The notes under the pieces were generated by a model. It was given only the letters and a program-made list of their open reading frames with translations. It searched no databases and was not told the DNA's origin. Shown here in pieces: positions 8,962 through 17,464 of a DNA stretch of 64,000 bases. Within the stretch, counting starts at the first letter, position 1. Every line of letters begins with the position of its first letter. The DNA is from JAFGUF01 sp040883315. GTDB taxonomy: Bacteria > Bacillota > Clostridia > Christensenellales > UMGS416. The stretch lies in contig JBFLKU010000026.1 in the NCBI GenBank assembly GCA_040883315.1, forward strand, positions 1 to 64,000, in the 5' to 3' direction. The position numbers were made by a program, and so were the translations under genes.

Positions 8962-9816
8962 ATGAAGTGGATAAAAAGACTGACAAAGTGCGCAGACTAT
9001 ATCGAAGAAAATCTTAAGGATGAAATCAAAGTAGAGGAGCTGGCTAAAATATCCTGCCTCTCCACTTTATATTTTCCTCGTCTATTCGAAGCCATCACGG
9101 ATATTTCCCTCAGCGAATATATCCGCCGCCGTCGTATGACTTTGGCTGCGAAGGACATAATAGACGGAAACAGCAAGATAATAGACATAGCACTAGACTA
9201 CGGGTATTCTTCTCCCGAGAGCTTCTCCAGAGCTTTCAAAAGTGTACACGGGATATCTCCGTCTAATCTTAAAAGAGAAACCCCCACTATTAAATCATAT
9301 CCCAAGCTTGCCTTTTCAATATCTATCAAAGGAGATGTAGAGATGAACTACAAAATTATTGAAAAAGATGCTTTTCAGGTGCTTGGCAGATCCATCATAA
9401 CGGATGATATCGACCAAAAGAATTTAACTGAAATACCGCTCTTCTGGCAAAAAATAAACGCCGATGGAACAAGCGAAAAAATCATGGAGCATTCAGCCGC
9501 CGATACCTGCGCGATGTTCGGCATATGCTTCGATGCCAAGGAAGACAGGTCTTTTAAATACGCAGCAGCTGTTCCATACGATGGAGGCGAGACAGGCGGA
9601 TTTGAAGTGATGGATATTCCATCGGCAAAATGGGCAGTTTTCGAATGCATAGGACCAATGCCCAACTCCATACAAATCGTATGGAAGAGAATATTTTCCG
9701 AATGGCTTCCAGCCACAGAATACGAGCTGGTGAATCAGCCGCAGATAGAGTATTACTATCCGGGAGATCCAAGCGGCGAAAACTACCGCAGCGAAGTATG
9801 GATACCAATTAAATAG
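8962..9816 (+). CDS. AraC-family regulator with GyrI-like effector domain
   Basis: 284 aa. Residues ~5-105 are a two-helix-turn-helix AraC DNA-binding domain (DEIKVEELAKISCLS; second motif IIDIALDYGYSSPESFSRAFK then GISP). Residues ~120-284 match a GyrI-like/AraC effector-binding domain that binds small molecules, often drugs. This N-terminal HTH order is that of the Rob/SoxS-like group. AAAGG lies upstream of the ATG. The nearest same-strand gene is the acetyltransferase 64 bp before it; a shared detoxification role is possible but unproven. Confidence 0.88.
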   Translation: MKWIKRLTKCADYIEENLKDEIKVEELAKISCLSTLYFPRLFEAITDISLSEYIRRRRMTLAAKDIIDGNSKIIDIALDYGYSSPESFSRAFKSVHGISPSNLKRETPTIKSYPKLAFSISIKGDVEMNYKIIEKDAFQVLGRSIITDDIDQKNLTEIPLFWQKINADGTSEKIMEHSAADTCAMFGICFDAKEDRSFKYAAAVPYDGGETGGFEVMDIPSAKWAVFECIGPMPNSIQIVWKRIFSEWLPATEYELVNQPQIEYYYPGDPSGENYRSEVWIPIK

Positions 9817-9824
9817 GCATAGAA

Positions 9825-9852
9825 AAACACCACGTAATGATACGTGGTGTTT
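9825..9852. terminator. Bidirectional terminator
   Basis: A 12-bp perfect stem (AAACACCACGTA / TACGTGGTGTTT) with loop ATGA has a T-tract on the plus side and TTTTTCTAT on the minus side. It serves the convergent araC-like and lipoprotein genes. Confidence 0.9.
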
Positions 9853-9859
9853 CATTTTT

Positions 9860-10981
9860 TTATTCTTCCGTTTTTTCTTCAGCCGCTGCTTTCTCTGCTT
9901 CGGCTTTTGCTTTTTCAGCCTCTGCCTCAGCTTTTGCCTTTTCTTCCTTAGCCTTTGCTTTGGCTGCATTAGCCTCTTCTTTTGCTTTGGCTTTCTCTTC
10001 CTTGGCTTTTGCTTTGGCTGCTTTTGCTTCCTCTTTTTTCTGTGCTTTCTCTTCGGCTGTCAGCTTCACAGGCTCTTCGCCCTCTTCTTTTGCTTTGGCC
10101 TTCTCTTCCTTGGCTTTTGCCTTGGCTGCTTTTGCTTCCTCTTTTTTCTGTGCTTTCTCTTCGGCTGTCAGCTTCACAGGCTCTTCGCCCTCTTCTTTTT
10201 GCTTTTTGCCTTTTTTTACTTTCAGTATAATTATAACCAGCAATGCAATCAGAAGCACAGCAGATGCTATTGCGCTTATCAATATCTTCTTTTCGTAGTC
10301 AGCCTTTTCTGAGTTTATTTGCCTTTCGTGTTCGGCATTTTCAAAATTCTTGATGATGCCTGTAAATTCGAATTCTGTTTGATTGTCAAATGACACTTCC
10401 TTTGAAAAGGCTTTTTGAACTACTTCGCCTGTGGTGTCGCTATCGTTGTATGGAAGGCTGAAGCTGATTTCAAAGGTAGAGTTTTTATAGAATTCATCAA
10501 TCGATGACATTATATGTGCAGGATATTTCGAAGTAATGGAGCTGTCCACTATATCAGAAATGTCTATCTTGCCGCTTATTGTGTAGTCTTCCTGATAAAA
10601 GCCTTGCACATAAGAATACTCCACATTGTCAAACACAGAAATTTCATTTGTCATAAATCCATAAAGTGCCTCAAATGCCTGCTCTCTGCTTTCGCACTCT
10701 TGGCTCATTGTGCATTCCAAAATCAGGCTGTTGTCTTCCTTCACCAGCTTGGACTCAAAGTCCATGTCTTCCCAATTGTCCTTTAGCTCGTCCAGATAGT
10801 CTTTCAGTTCTGTATAGTTGTCTGAATCTCTGTCTAGGTCGTTAAACGCCAAGGTGTATTTCAGGCTGACTGTATTCTCTGCTGTGATGCCGCCGTCTAT
10901 GCTGATATCTCCGCATCCTGCCAAGGCAAGGCTGAGAACAAAAGCTGATATTATCAATGCAAATTTCAAAAATCTTTTCAT
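9860..10981 (-). CDS. Lipoprotein with one TM helix and charged Ala/Lys/Glu repeat tail
   Basis: 373 aa. Signal peptide with lipobox LALAGC (Cys23), an extracellular domain to ~225, one membrane helix (~232-258, ILISAIASAVLLIALLVIII), then a highly charged tail. The tail holds two consecutive 36-residue repeats (EEGEEPVKLTAEEKAQKKEE...), followed by degenerate AKAKEE units, and should be a long helix. Family not recognised. Lipid anchor plus TM implies a loop outside and the repeat tail in the cytoplasm. The ATG overlaps the upstream stop as ATGA, so it is translationally coupled to the 10978-12321 gene. Confidence 0.7.
   Translation of the reverse strand: MKRFLKFALIISAFVLSLALAGCGDISIDGGITAENTVSLKYTLAFNDLDRDSDNYTELKDYLDELKDNWEDMDFESKLVKEDNSLILECTMSQECESREQAFEALYGFMTNEISVFDNVEYSYVQGFYQEDYTISGKIDISDIVDSSITSKYPAHIMSSIDEFYKNSTFEISFSLPYNDSDTTGEVVQKAFSKEVSFDNQTEFEFTGIIKNFENAEHERQINSEKADYEKKILISAIASAVLLIALLVIIILKVKKGKKQKEEGEEPVKLTAEEKAQKKEEAKAAKAKAKEEKAKAKEEGEEPVKLTAEEKAQKKEEAKAAKAKAKEEKAKAKEEANAAKAKAKEEKAKAEAEAEKAKAEAEKAAAEEKTEE
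9973..10188 (-). repeat. Two tandem 108-bp coding repeats
   Basis: Two nearly identical 108-bp units (9973-10080 and 10081-10188) encode the 36-aa repeats in the lipoprotein tail; they differ at only a few positions. The period is a multiple of three, so copy-number change would keep the frame. Confidence 0.85.
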
Positions 10982-12321
10982 TGTTCTTTCATTCCCTTCC
11001 TATATATAATTTCTGCAGGGTCAGATACCAATACTGTACCATCGGGGAATGTAATAGTTATTACTATTTTGAATTCCTGTCCTGTGTCAAAGTTGAAATG
11101 CTGTCCTGTCTCTAGGTAATACCTGCTTTGAGTAAAGTATCCTAAATTCGCAATGGCTTCTTGATCACCGTGCACTGTTTTATAAATAAACCATATTTGG
11201 TCATATTCGTCTAGGAAGATTAGCGTATATACTACATCTTTATCATCGAATGGCTTATCCCAAGTTATTTTTCCTGATTTATAGTTGGTGCCGCTGATAG
11301 GCGAATAATTAATATTCAAGTTCGGATCGAAATCTTCAATTATTGTGTATTCAGGTGCTTCATCCTCTACAAAGCTAAAGAAATATTCTTTCAGACCTTC
11401 CACTTGTTGAGGCATATCCATTTCGAAGTTTTCAAATATTGTTGCATTTCTGCAGTAATCATAATATATAGAAATCTTAGATAGCTCTTTGTCGCTTTTG
11501 GTCAGGAAGAAATTCAATAGTTCTTTTGTGTCATAGAACTCAAGTGTTTCATTTATTGTATCGCTGGACATAAAGTACAAATAGTCCATTGCTGCAATGT
11601 TTACTAAGTACCACTGGAAATTATCATACATATCGTTGAATTTTTCTTCTTCCAGCTTTATTCTGTCGTCGCCTTCTGCACGCAGCTTGTAATATTCTGT
11701 TTCTGCATCTTCTTCTACACCACGAACACCCAAATTCTGCTCCACAAAGTGATATGCATATCCATAGCTCATCATGTATGCAACATAGTCAGGGTCTACA
11801 AAGTAGTCTGCATCGTCCACAATTATAGTACCGCATGTAGTAGTGTAGTTGAAGCTTTGCTTTGAACCCAAGAAATTGTATAAGGAGATAGGTATTCTAA
11901 AATCTCTGTCATAGCTATCGTAGACATCGCCATGATAGTCGTCTTCTCCATAAAGACCTACCATTTCAAGATATTCTATTTCTTTGCCGTGTACGTTTCT
12001 GAAAAATTCGTCAGCCACATCTTTAAGCATGCTTCTGTCCCATTCCTCCACATAGCTGATGAACTGAACTCCGTCTTCAACGATTGAGTATATTCCTTCG
12101 TCATAGGTTTTTTCAGTGACAGGAATATTGCTGTATTTTACAGCACTGTTTTTAAATTGGTCGGATTTGTCTAGTGTAACTGTCTTGTCCTGCTCTATTT
12201 TGTCGTATTCTTCCATAGTGCCGGAGTAGTTGATTAAGTTGTAGGATAGATAACCTACGCCTCCAGCAAAAAGTAAAGAAACCAGAACAATAGAGATTAT
12301 AAATAATATCTTTTTGTTCAT
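10978..12321 (-). CDS. Membrane-anchored extracellular protein, unknown
   Basis: 447 aa. Starts MNKKILFIISIVLVSLLF with one N-terminal membrane helix (~4-26) and a short cytoplasmic head; the rest is acidic, rich in Tyr/Asp and apparently extracellular. No family recognised. The chosen ATG at 12321 has AAGGAGAGG at 12326-12334; the 13 codons further upstream lack a site. It is the first gene of a two-gene unit with the lipoprotein at 9860, by ATGA overlap, so both probably act together at the cell surface. Confidence 0.7.
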   Translation of the reverse strand: MNKKILFIISIVLVSLLFAGGVGYLSYNLINYSGTMEEYDKIEQDKTVTLDKSDQFKNSAVKYSNIPVTEKTYDEGIYSIVEDGVQFISYVEEWDRSMLKDVADEFFRNVHGKEIEYLEMVGLYGEDDYHGDVYDSYDRDFRIPISLYNFLGSKQSFNYTTTCGTIIVDDADYFVDPDYVAYMMSYGYAYHFVEQNLGVRGVEEDAETEYYKLRAEGDDRIKLEEEKFNDMYDNFQWYLVNIAAMDYLYFMSSDTINETLEFYDTKELLNFFLTKSDKELSKISIYYDYCRNATIFENFEMDMPQQVEGLKEYFFSFVEDEAPEYTIIEDFDPNLNINYSPISGTNYKSGKITWDKPFDDKDVVYTLIFLDEYDQIWFIYKTVHGDQEAIANLGYFTQSRYYLETGQHFNFDTGQEFKIVITITFPDGTVLVSDPAEIIYRKGMKEQ

Positions 12322-12495
12322 ATTACCTCTCCTTAAATTTATAACTACCATTATACACAATATTTGTATAAATTACATGCTATTTTGCATAAACTCATAA
12401 ATTATGCTCGTAAACGTACAAATAATTATTCTCACCAATATCTTTCTGCATAATCTAACAAGAAACATCTAATTTTATCATGTTTTTTTCACCCA

Positions 12496-12524
12496 TTGAA
12501 TTATGCAAAAATGTGTGCTATAAT
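12496..12524 (+). promoter_or_regulatory. Strong promoter ahead of the 24-codon ORF and rsgA
   Basis: TTGAAT (12496-12501), a 17-bp spacer and a perfect TATAAT (12519-12524). The predicted start is near 12531. Confidence 0.8.
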
Positions 12525-12556
12525 CATCAGGAATAAAACAAAAGGAGGATTTGTTG

Positions 12557-12631
12557 ATGATTGTAAAAGTGAATAACAGACATTATTGGAATGAAAACGA
12601 ATCAATCCTGAGTTTAGGTACGAGTAAATAA
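12557..12631 (+). CDS. 24-codon leader or small-protein ORF
   Basis: The frame starts ATG at 12557 and reads MIVKVNNRHYWNENES then ILSLGTSK before TAA. AAAGGAGG lies 8 bp upstream and a near-consensus promoter 33 bp upstream. A stem-loop with T-tract (12622-12639) overlaps the stop codon. The peptide has no signal or membrane segment. It may be a real microprotein or a leader controlling rsgA; the hairpins around it favour a regulatory role, but this is inference. Confidence 0.5.
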   Translation: MIVKVNNRHYWNENESILSLGTSK

Positions 12632-12639
12632 ATTTACTC
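12622..12639 (+). terminator. Hairpin over the small ORF stop codon
   Basis: A 7-bp stem GAGTAAA / TTTACTC with a 4-nt loop is followed by TTTTTATATTT. It is AT-rich and probably weak as a terminator, and would be opened by a ribosome reaching the stop. Confidence 0.5.
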
Positions 12640-12657
12640 TTTTTATATTTACCTTGC

Positions 12658-12679
12658 CCACAGGATTGAAAACCTGTGG
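12658..12679 (+). terminator. Second hairpin before rsgA, possible attenuator
   Basis: A 7-bp stem CCACAGG / CCTGTGG with an 8-nt loop, followed by CATTTTTATG. Its 5' arm also lies in a 9-nt block (CAGGATTGA, 12661-12669) exactly complementary to TCAATCCTG (12602-12610) inside the small ORF, so two exclusive folds are possible. Confidence 0.5.
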
Positions 12680-12718
12680 CATTTTTATGCCCAAAAATAA
12701 TTATAAAGGTGAAAATAA

Positions 12719-13801
12719 ATGGAGAAATTAACTATAGAAGATTATGGATACACAGAAAAATTTAAGACACTAGCCACACAATACGACAGCCGGCTAATCC
12801 CTGCACGCATCACGGCAGTCTATCAGGGAATGTACGACATAGCAACAGACTACGGAATATCCAAGGCTAAGCTGAAGGGAAACTATCTGATTAACAACCC
12901 AGCGGAGGATATGATGCCCACAGTTGGTGATTTCGTATTGGTGGACTATCAGCCAAATGCCCATAGCATAATACACCATCTGCTGGATAGAACATCTCTG
13001 CTGATTCGCAAAGCCCCACAGGACAACAAAAAGCTGACTCAGCTAATTGGTGCAAACATAGATACTGCGTTTATAGTGACGTCTATGAACAAGGACTTCA
13101 ATGCAGGTAGAATAGAAAGATACCTTACCGCTATATACCAAAGCGGCATCACTCCTGTCATCCTGCTGAGTAAAAGTGACGTATGCGAGAATCCTGCAGA
13201 ATACATCGCAAAGGCAAACGACATAGCAATGGGGGCTGATGTAATATCCACATCTGCCTACGATATGAACGGAATAGACAGCCTGAAATCCATGCTGAAA
13301 AAAGGAAAGACCGTGATATTTGTCGGCTCATCAGGCGTTGGAAAGTCGTCGCTTTTGAATGTGGTGGCCGATGATGAAATAATGGAAGTAAATACCATAA
13401 GAGAAGACGATGCAAAGGGCAGGCACACCACCACCCATCGTCAGCTGATTATGCTAGAGAGTGGATGCATGCTGATAGACACCCCTGGCATGAGAGAGTT
13501 TACTCTATTTGATGCAGATGACTCTGTGGATGAAACATTCAGAGATATTATAGATTTAGCACAGCATTGCCATTTTGGCGATTGCAGCCACGATGCAGAA
13601 ATAAAGTGTGCTGTGAAGCAGGCAATAGAGGATGGAGAGCTGGATGCTGACCGCCTGAAGCAATACAACAAGCAGAAAAAGCTGGATGCATTTGCCGACA
13701 AAAAGGCCTATGTGCGCAACAAAGAAAAAAACATGAAAAAATACTACAGCATAGGAAAAGAAGCGAGAAAAAGAAAATCCCATGATGGGTATGATTACTA
13801 A
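12719..13801 (+). CDS. rsgA: Ribosome small-subunit-dependent GTPase A
   Basis: 360 aa. OB-fold N-terminus (~30-100), then a circularly permuted GTPase: G4-like SKSD (151-154), G5 near 178, P-loop GSSGVGKSS (203-211), and DTPG (254-257). The C-terminal Zn-binding region has CHFGDCSH and a later Cys. RsgA binds the 30S subunit and tests its late maturation, hydrolysing GTP on release. The G4 motif is SKSD rather than NKxD, a common variant here. AAAGGTG precedes the ATG. It lies behind the 24-codon ORF and ends in a strong terminator. Confidence 0.95.
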   Translation: MEKLTIEDYGYTEKFKTLATQYDSRLIPARITAVYQGMYDIATDYGISKAKLKGNYLINNPAEDMMPTVGDFVLVDYQPNAHSIIHHLLDRTSLLIRKAPQDNKKLTQLIGANIDTAFIVTSMNKDFNAGRIERYLTAIYQSGITPVILLSKSDVCENPAEYIAKANDIAMGADVISTSAYDMNGIDSLKSMLKKGKTVIFVGSSGVGKSSLLNVVADDEIMEVNTIREDDAKGRHTTTHRQLIMLESGCMLIDTPGMREFTLFDADDSVDETFRDIIDLAQHCHFGDCSHDAEIKCAVKQAIEDGELDADRLKQYNKQKKLDAFADKKAYVRNKEKNMKKYYSIGKEARKRKSHDGYDY

Positions 13802-13810
13802 ATATATTGC

Positions 13811-13831
13811 GCTTATCACATTTTGATAAGC
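13811..13831 (+). terminator. rsgA terminator
   Basis: An 8-bp stem GCTTATCA / TGATAAGC, 5-nt loop, then eight T residues. Confidence 0.9.
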
Positions 13832-13846
13832 TTTTTTTTATTTCGC

Positions 13847-13875
13847 TTGTAAATATTTCACAACTATTATACTAT
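13847..13875 (+). promoter_or_regulatory. Promoter for the 13905 gene
   Basis: TTGTAA, a 17-bp spacer and TACTAT, 29 bp before the ATG. Confidence 0.5.
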
Positions 13876-13904
13876 ATATATAAATTTACTCAGAAGGAGA
13901 AAAT

Positions 13905-14501
13905 ATGAAAATAGTATCAAAAATAAGTATCATTTTATGTGCTATAACTATAGCTTCAATCAATATTATTAATGTACTTTTCTATAATTCTTTATCTCCT
14001 TTTTTATTCATTTACACAACGCCTTTATATCTGTTTTGTATAGTATGTTTGGTCTTTATAGGGTTAGGCAAGCGCTACACCGCCTTAACCGTATTAACAA
14101 TAGTTTTGTTTTTCTCTCCTATATTTGGCTTTCTAATAGGTAACATGAACAGTGGTGCTGTATTCTATAATAATAGAGATGATATGGAAGTAATTGCATT
14201 AGAAATCATAGAAGAAAATAAAGACATCCCTCTAAAAGGAGACGCTGGGTTCATTACAATTGAATTGCCAGAACAGTATAGAAAGTATTCCAATAACTCC
14301 GATGATGTGCATTTTTTATATACAACAGAAGGGAATTACGCAGTGTCGTTTCGTGAAAGTTCTGGTATATTGAGCGGAAATTTTCGCATATATTTTCTAA
14401 ATCCACCATCTGAAAGCGATTTTGAGAATTCCTATTTCTATGGTGATAATTATGTTTTGAATAGCATAACAGAAAATTGGTACTACTATATGAGTGACTA
14501 A
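13905..14501 (+). CDS. Three-TM membrane protein, unknown
   Basis: 198 aa. Three hydrophobic segments (~7-26, 31-55, 58-80) are followed by a soluble domain of ~110 residues (LKGDAGFITIELPEQYRKYS...). AGAAGGAGA precedes the ATG. No family recognised. It lies alone between the rsgA terminator and the convergent Nudix-HAD gene. The AT-rich, Phe/Ile/Asn-rich composition suggests a lineage-specific gene. Confidence 0.65.
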   Translation: MKIVSKISIILCAITIASINIINVLFYNSLSPFLFIYTTPLYLFCIVCLVFIGLGKRYTALTVLTIVLFFSPIFGFLIGNMNSGAVFYNNRDDMEVIALEIIEENKDIPLKGDAGFITIELPEQYRKYSNNSDDVHFLYTTEGNYAVSFRESSGILSGNFRIYFLNPPSESDFENSYFYGDNYVLNSITENWYYYMSD

Positions 14502-14528
14502 GTACTGTCAAAAAGCGACTAACATTAA

Positions 14529-15683
14529 CTAAATATCCATCAATCGTTCAATTTCCTGCAAACTATAAATCATATAATCAGGCTCACAAGATATATAATC
14601 ACCTGCATTATGCTCCCTCATAATATACACGCTGTCTATGCCGGCGTTTTTCGCACCGCATATATCCGAACGCATGCTGTCTCCCACAAAAAGTGCCTGC
14701 TCTTTTTCCACTTTCAGCTTCTCAAGTGCCTCATAAAATATTTGCTTGTCCGGCTTTGCAAAAGGATATTCGGAGCTGGCAATAATGCAGTCGAATAAAT
14801 CTGCCGTTTCGTCTATCTGCAGCTTTTGCATCTGCTGGTTTATTTCGCCGTTTGTCACTATGCCTATTTTGCAGCCTGCGTTTTTGATGGCCGTCAATAC
14901 ACCTTTGGTCTCTTTGTACATAGCCCAGCTGCTTTCAAAAAGCTGCAGAAGCACTAAAAACTTTTCGTATGCTTCCTCCTCATTCAGGTCTACGCCAAAA
15001 TGAGAATATAGGGATTTCATCCTGTATGCTCTTTGCTCTTTCCAAGTCATCTTTTTCTGTGAATACAGCTCGAAATATTTCGCCTCAACGCTTTTATAAA
15101 GCGTATAAAACTGCTCATATGGCTTGCTTTTAAATTCGTCTGCGGCTTCATATAGGCTCTCTAATGCTTTATCCAATGCACCGAAATTATCAAAAATAGT
15201 CCCGTCTAAATCAAAAAGCACTGCCTTGTATTGTTTATGGTTTTGCTTTGCTTTCAAATAGTTTTTTACATAGGAAAAAAGCCTTGCCTGAATAAACGGA
15301 TATGTAGGATTTTGTGGAAAATCATCCAGCAGAATTGTCTCTGCTATCTCCAATGGAGGCAATTCACCCATCTTTTTTATCTCTGCATAGTACAGAACGG
15401 CATAGTTGGTCTGCCCATCTATGTGCACGCCGTATTCTGTTATTCTGCTTATTTCAAAATCCACAGCTCCGGTTTCTTCATAAAGCTCTCGCTTTGCGGC
15501 TTCATCCGCCGATTCGCCCGGCTCCACATGCCCCCCCGGCACTTCATAGGTCACCCTGTCCTTGTGGCGGCAGAAAACCCACCTGCCCCTATATCTGGAC
15601 ACGATTACTGCAAATTTGTGTTCTGTTGCTTTTTCAGATTTATTTAAAAAGAATACTTCTATTTGTCTGTCTCTATTTCTCAC
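14529..15683 (-). CDS. Nudix hydrolase-HAD phosphatase fusion
   Basis: 384 aa, two enzymes in one chain. Residues ~15-140 carry a Nudix box, GGHVEPGESADEAAKRELYEETG, which binds Mg2+ and cleaves nucleoside-diphosphate derivatives. Residues ~158-384 are a HAD phosphatase: DLDGT (motif I), IVTNGE (II), Lys in AKPDKQ (III) and VGDSMRSD (IV), like YjjG/PhoF-type nucleotidases. The GTG start at 15683 lies inside pyrG, overlapping it by 11 bp with no strong ribosome site, so translation is probably coupled. The link to CTP synthase suggests nucleotide clean-up, by inference. Confidence 0.88.
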   Translation of the reverse strand: MRNRDRQIEVFFLNKSEKATEHKFAVIVSRYRGRWVFCRHKDRVTYEVPGGHVEPGESADEAAKRELYEETGAVDFEISRITEYGVHIDGQTNYAVLYYAEIKKMGELPPLEIAETILLDDFPQNPTYPFIQARLFSYVKNYLKAKQNHKQYKAVLFDLDGTIFDNFGALDKALESLYEAADEFKSKPYEQFYTLYKSVEAKYFELYSQKKMTWKEQRAYRMKSLYSHFGVDLNEEEAYEKFLVLLQLFESSWAMYKETKGVLTAIKNAGCKIGIVTNGEINQQMQKLQIDETADLFDCIIASSEYPFAKPDKQIFYEALEKLKVEKEQALFVGDSMRSDICGAKNAGIDSVYIMREHNAGDYISCEPDYMIYSLQEIERLMDI

Positions 15684-17295
15684 GTCTTTTTTTGTGTGTT
15701 ATTGCTGCACCTACAAAATCCCTGAACAATGGATGAGGTCTATTCGGACGGGATTTAAACTCCGGATGGAATTGCACTCCCAAATGCCATAGGTTGTCCT
15801 TCAGCTCTATTATCTCTACCAAGTCCAGCTCTTCGTTTATGCCCGAGAGAACCAATCCTTTTTGCTCCAGCTCCTCGCGATAATTGTTGTTTACCTCGAA
15901 TCTATGTCTGTGGCGTTCGCTTATTTTGTCTTCGCCATATGCTTTGTGTGCTTTTGTTCCCTTTATCACATGGCATGCATATTTGCCCAGACGCATAGTG
16001 CCGCCCATAGTGTTTATATGGCGCTGCTCTTCCATCAGATCGATTACCGGATATTCTGCTCTTTGGTTGAACTCCGTTGAGTTTGCTCCCTCCATGCCTG
16101 CTACATTTCTTGCAAACTCTATAACGGCTATCTGCAAGCCGAGGCACAATCCAAAGTATGGCAAATCCTTTTCTCTGGCATATTGTGCTGCCTTTATTTT
16201 CCCCTCAATTCCTCTTTCGCCGAACCCGCCGGGAACTATTATCCCGTCTACCTCTGCAAATATCTCGTCTGGATTTCCCTTTTCTATGTCCTCTGACTGC
16301 AGCCACACGATGTTTACATTGCTGCTGTGGTGTATGCCGCCGTGTGTCAGCGACTCTGCAACGGAAAGATAAGCATCCTTCAGCTCTACATATTTGCCAA
16401 CCAATGCAATATTAACAGTTTCCTTTATTGCCAGCTGTCTTTCCACCATCTTTGTCCAGTCGCCCAGCCTTGGCTTTCCGCATCTGAAATTGAAATGCTC
16501 TAGCACCTGCTCTGCCAGTCCCTGCTCTTCCAGCATCAGCGGCACCTGATACAATGTCTCTGCATTCAAATTTTCTATAACATTCTTTTTGTCTACATTA
16601 CAAAACAGAGCTATCTTTTTCTTTATTCCTTCATCCACTGGATAGTCACTTCTGCACACTATAATATCAGGCTGAATACCAATAGAACGCAGCTCTTTTA
16701 CGGAGTGCTGGGTTGGCTTTGTTTTCAGCTCACCGGACATTTTTAAATACGGAACTAAAGTAACGTGAATATAAAGTGAATTTTCTTGTCCTATCTCGGA
16801 TTTTATTTGGCGAATTGCCTCCAAAAACGGAAGACTCTCGATGTCGCCTACTGTGCCGCCAATCTCTGTGATTACCACGTCGTATTCGTCTTCGCCCTTG
16901 TGGCTGGCAGCCATTATATTTCTTTTTATTTCTTCTGTGATGTGGGGCACAACCTGCACTGTAGCCCCTAGATAATCGCCACGGCGTTCTTTTTCAATAA
17001 CTGATTTATATACTCTGCCTGTGGTTACATTATTTGCTTGACTAAGGTTTTCATCTACAAATCTTTCATAATGTCCAAGATCCAAATCCGTCTCTGCTCC
17101 GTCATCAGTCACAAATACTTCCCCGTGCTGATAGGGGCTCATAGTGCCTGGGTCCACATTGATGTATGGATCCAGTTTCTGCATCGAAACGCTAAGTCCT
17201 CTCGCCTTTAATAGCCTTCCCAGAGAAGCCGCTGTAATACCCTTTCCTAAAGATGACACTACACCGCCTGTTACAAAGATATATTTGGTTTTCAT
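15673..17295 (-). CDS. pyrG: CTP synthase
   Basis: 540 aa, full length. The synthetase domain starts KYIFVTGGVVSSLGKGI (P-loop), and includes LDPYINVDPGTMSPYQHGEVFV. The glutaminase domain (~285-535) has GGFGERG, GLCLGLQ (catalytic Cys) and FHPEF (His/Glu of the triad). It converts UTP to CTP using glutamine and ATP. AAAAAAGGAG precedes the ATG. It has its own promoter and a leader hairpin, and is followed by the overlapping Nudix-HAD gene. Confidence 0.98.
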   Translation of the reverse strand: MKTKYIFVTGGVVSSLGKGITAASLGRLLKARGLSVSMQKLDPYINVDPGTMSPYQHGEVFVTDDGAETDLDLGHYERFVDENLSQANNVTTGRVYKSVIEKERRGDYLGATVQVVPHITEEIKRNIMAASHKGEDEYDVVITEIGGTVGDIESLPFLEAIRQIKSEIGQENSLYIHVTLVPYLKMSGELKTKPTQHSVKELRSIGIQPDIIVCRSDYPVDEGIKKKIALFCNVDKKNVIENLNAETLYQVPLMLEEQGLAEQVLEHFNFRCGKPRLGDWTKMVERQLAIKETVNIALVGKYVELKDAYLSVAESLTHGGIHHSSNVNIVWLQSEDIEKGNPDEIFAEVDGIIVPGGFGERGIEGKIKAAQYAREKDLPYFGLCLGLQIAVIEFARNVAGMEGANSTEFNQRAEYPVIDLMEEQRHINTMGGTMRLGKYACHVIKGTKAHKAYGEDKISERHRHRFEVNNNYREELEQKGLVLSGINEELDLVEIIELKDNLWHLGVQFHPEFKSRPNRPHPLFRDFVGAAITHKKRREK

Positions 17296-17341
17296 TTTTG
17301 CTCCTTTTTTATTATAAATTATGTAGATGATTGCAATAGTA

Positions 17342-17378
17342 AAGACCTGTTAAAAAGAGTTTTTTTTTAACAGGTCTT
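17342..17378 (-). promoter_or_regulatory. pyrG leader hairpin
   Basis: A 15-bp perfect stem (AAGACCTGTTAAAAA / TTTTTAACAGGTCTT) with a 7-nt loop starts within a few nucleotides of the predicted pyrG transcript start. On the minus strand it is followed by TACTATT rather than a U-run, so it is not a standard terminator. The GGGC start used for CTP-sensed attenuation in Bacillus pyrG is not seen. Confidence 0.6.
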
Positions 17379-17388
17379 GCTACTTCAT

Positions 17389-17417
17389 ATAGTACATTGC
17401 ATTGCTTTCTATGTCAA
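17389..17417 (-). promoter_or_regulatory. pyrG promoter
   Basis: On the minus strand: a perfect TTGACA (17412-17417), a 17-bp spacer and TACTAT (17389-17394). Confidence 0.8.
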
Positions 17418-17464
17418 TATGTATTTATTAACTTTTTTACAATTGATTAAAATTCATAGGTTAT

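Noticed and set aside
9837..10298. Plus-strand low-complexity Ala/Phe/Ser open frames
   Set aside because: They are antisense shadows of the minus-strand repeat tail, which has a signal peptide, ribosome site and coupling.
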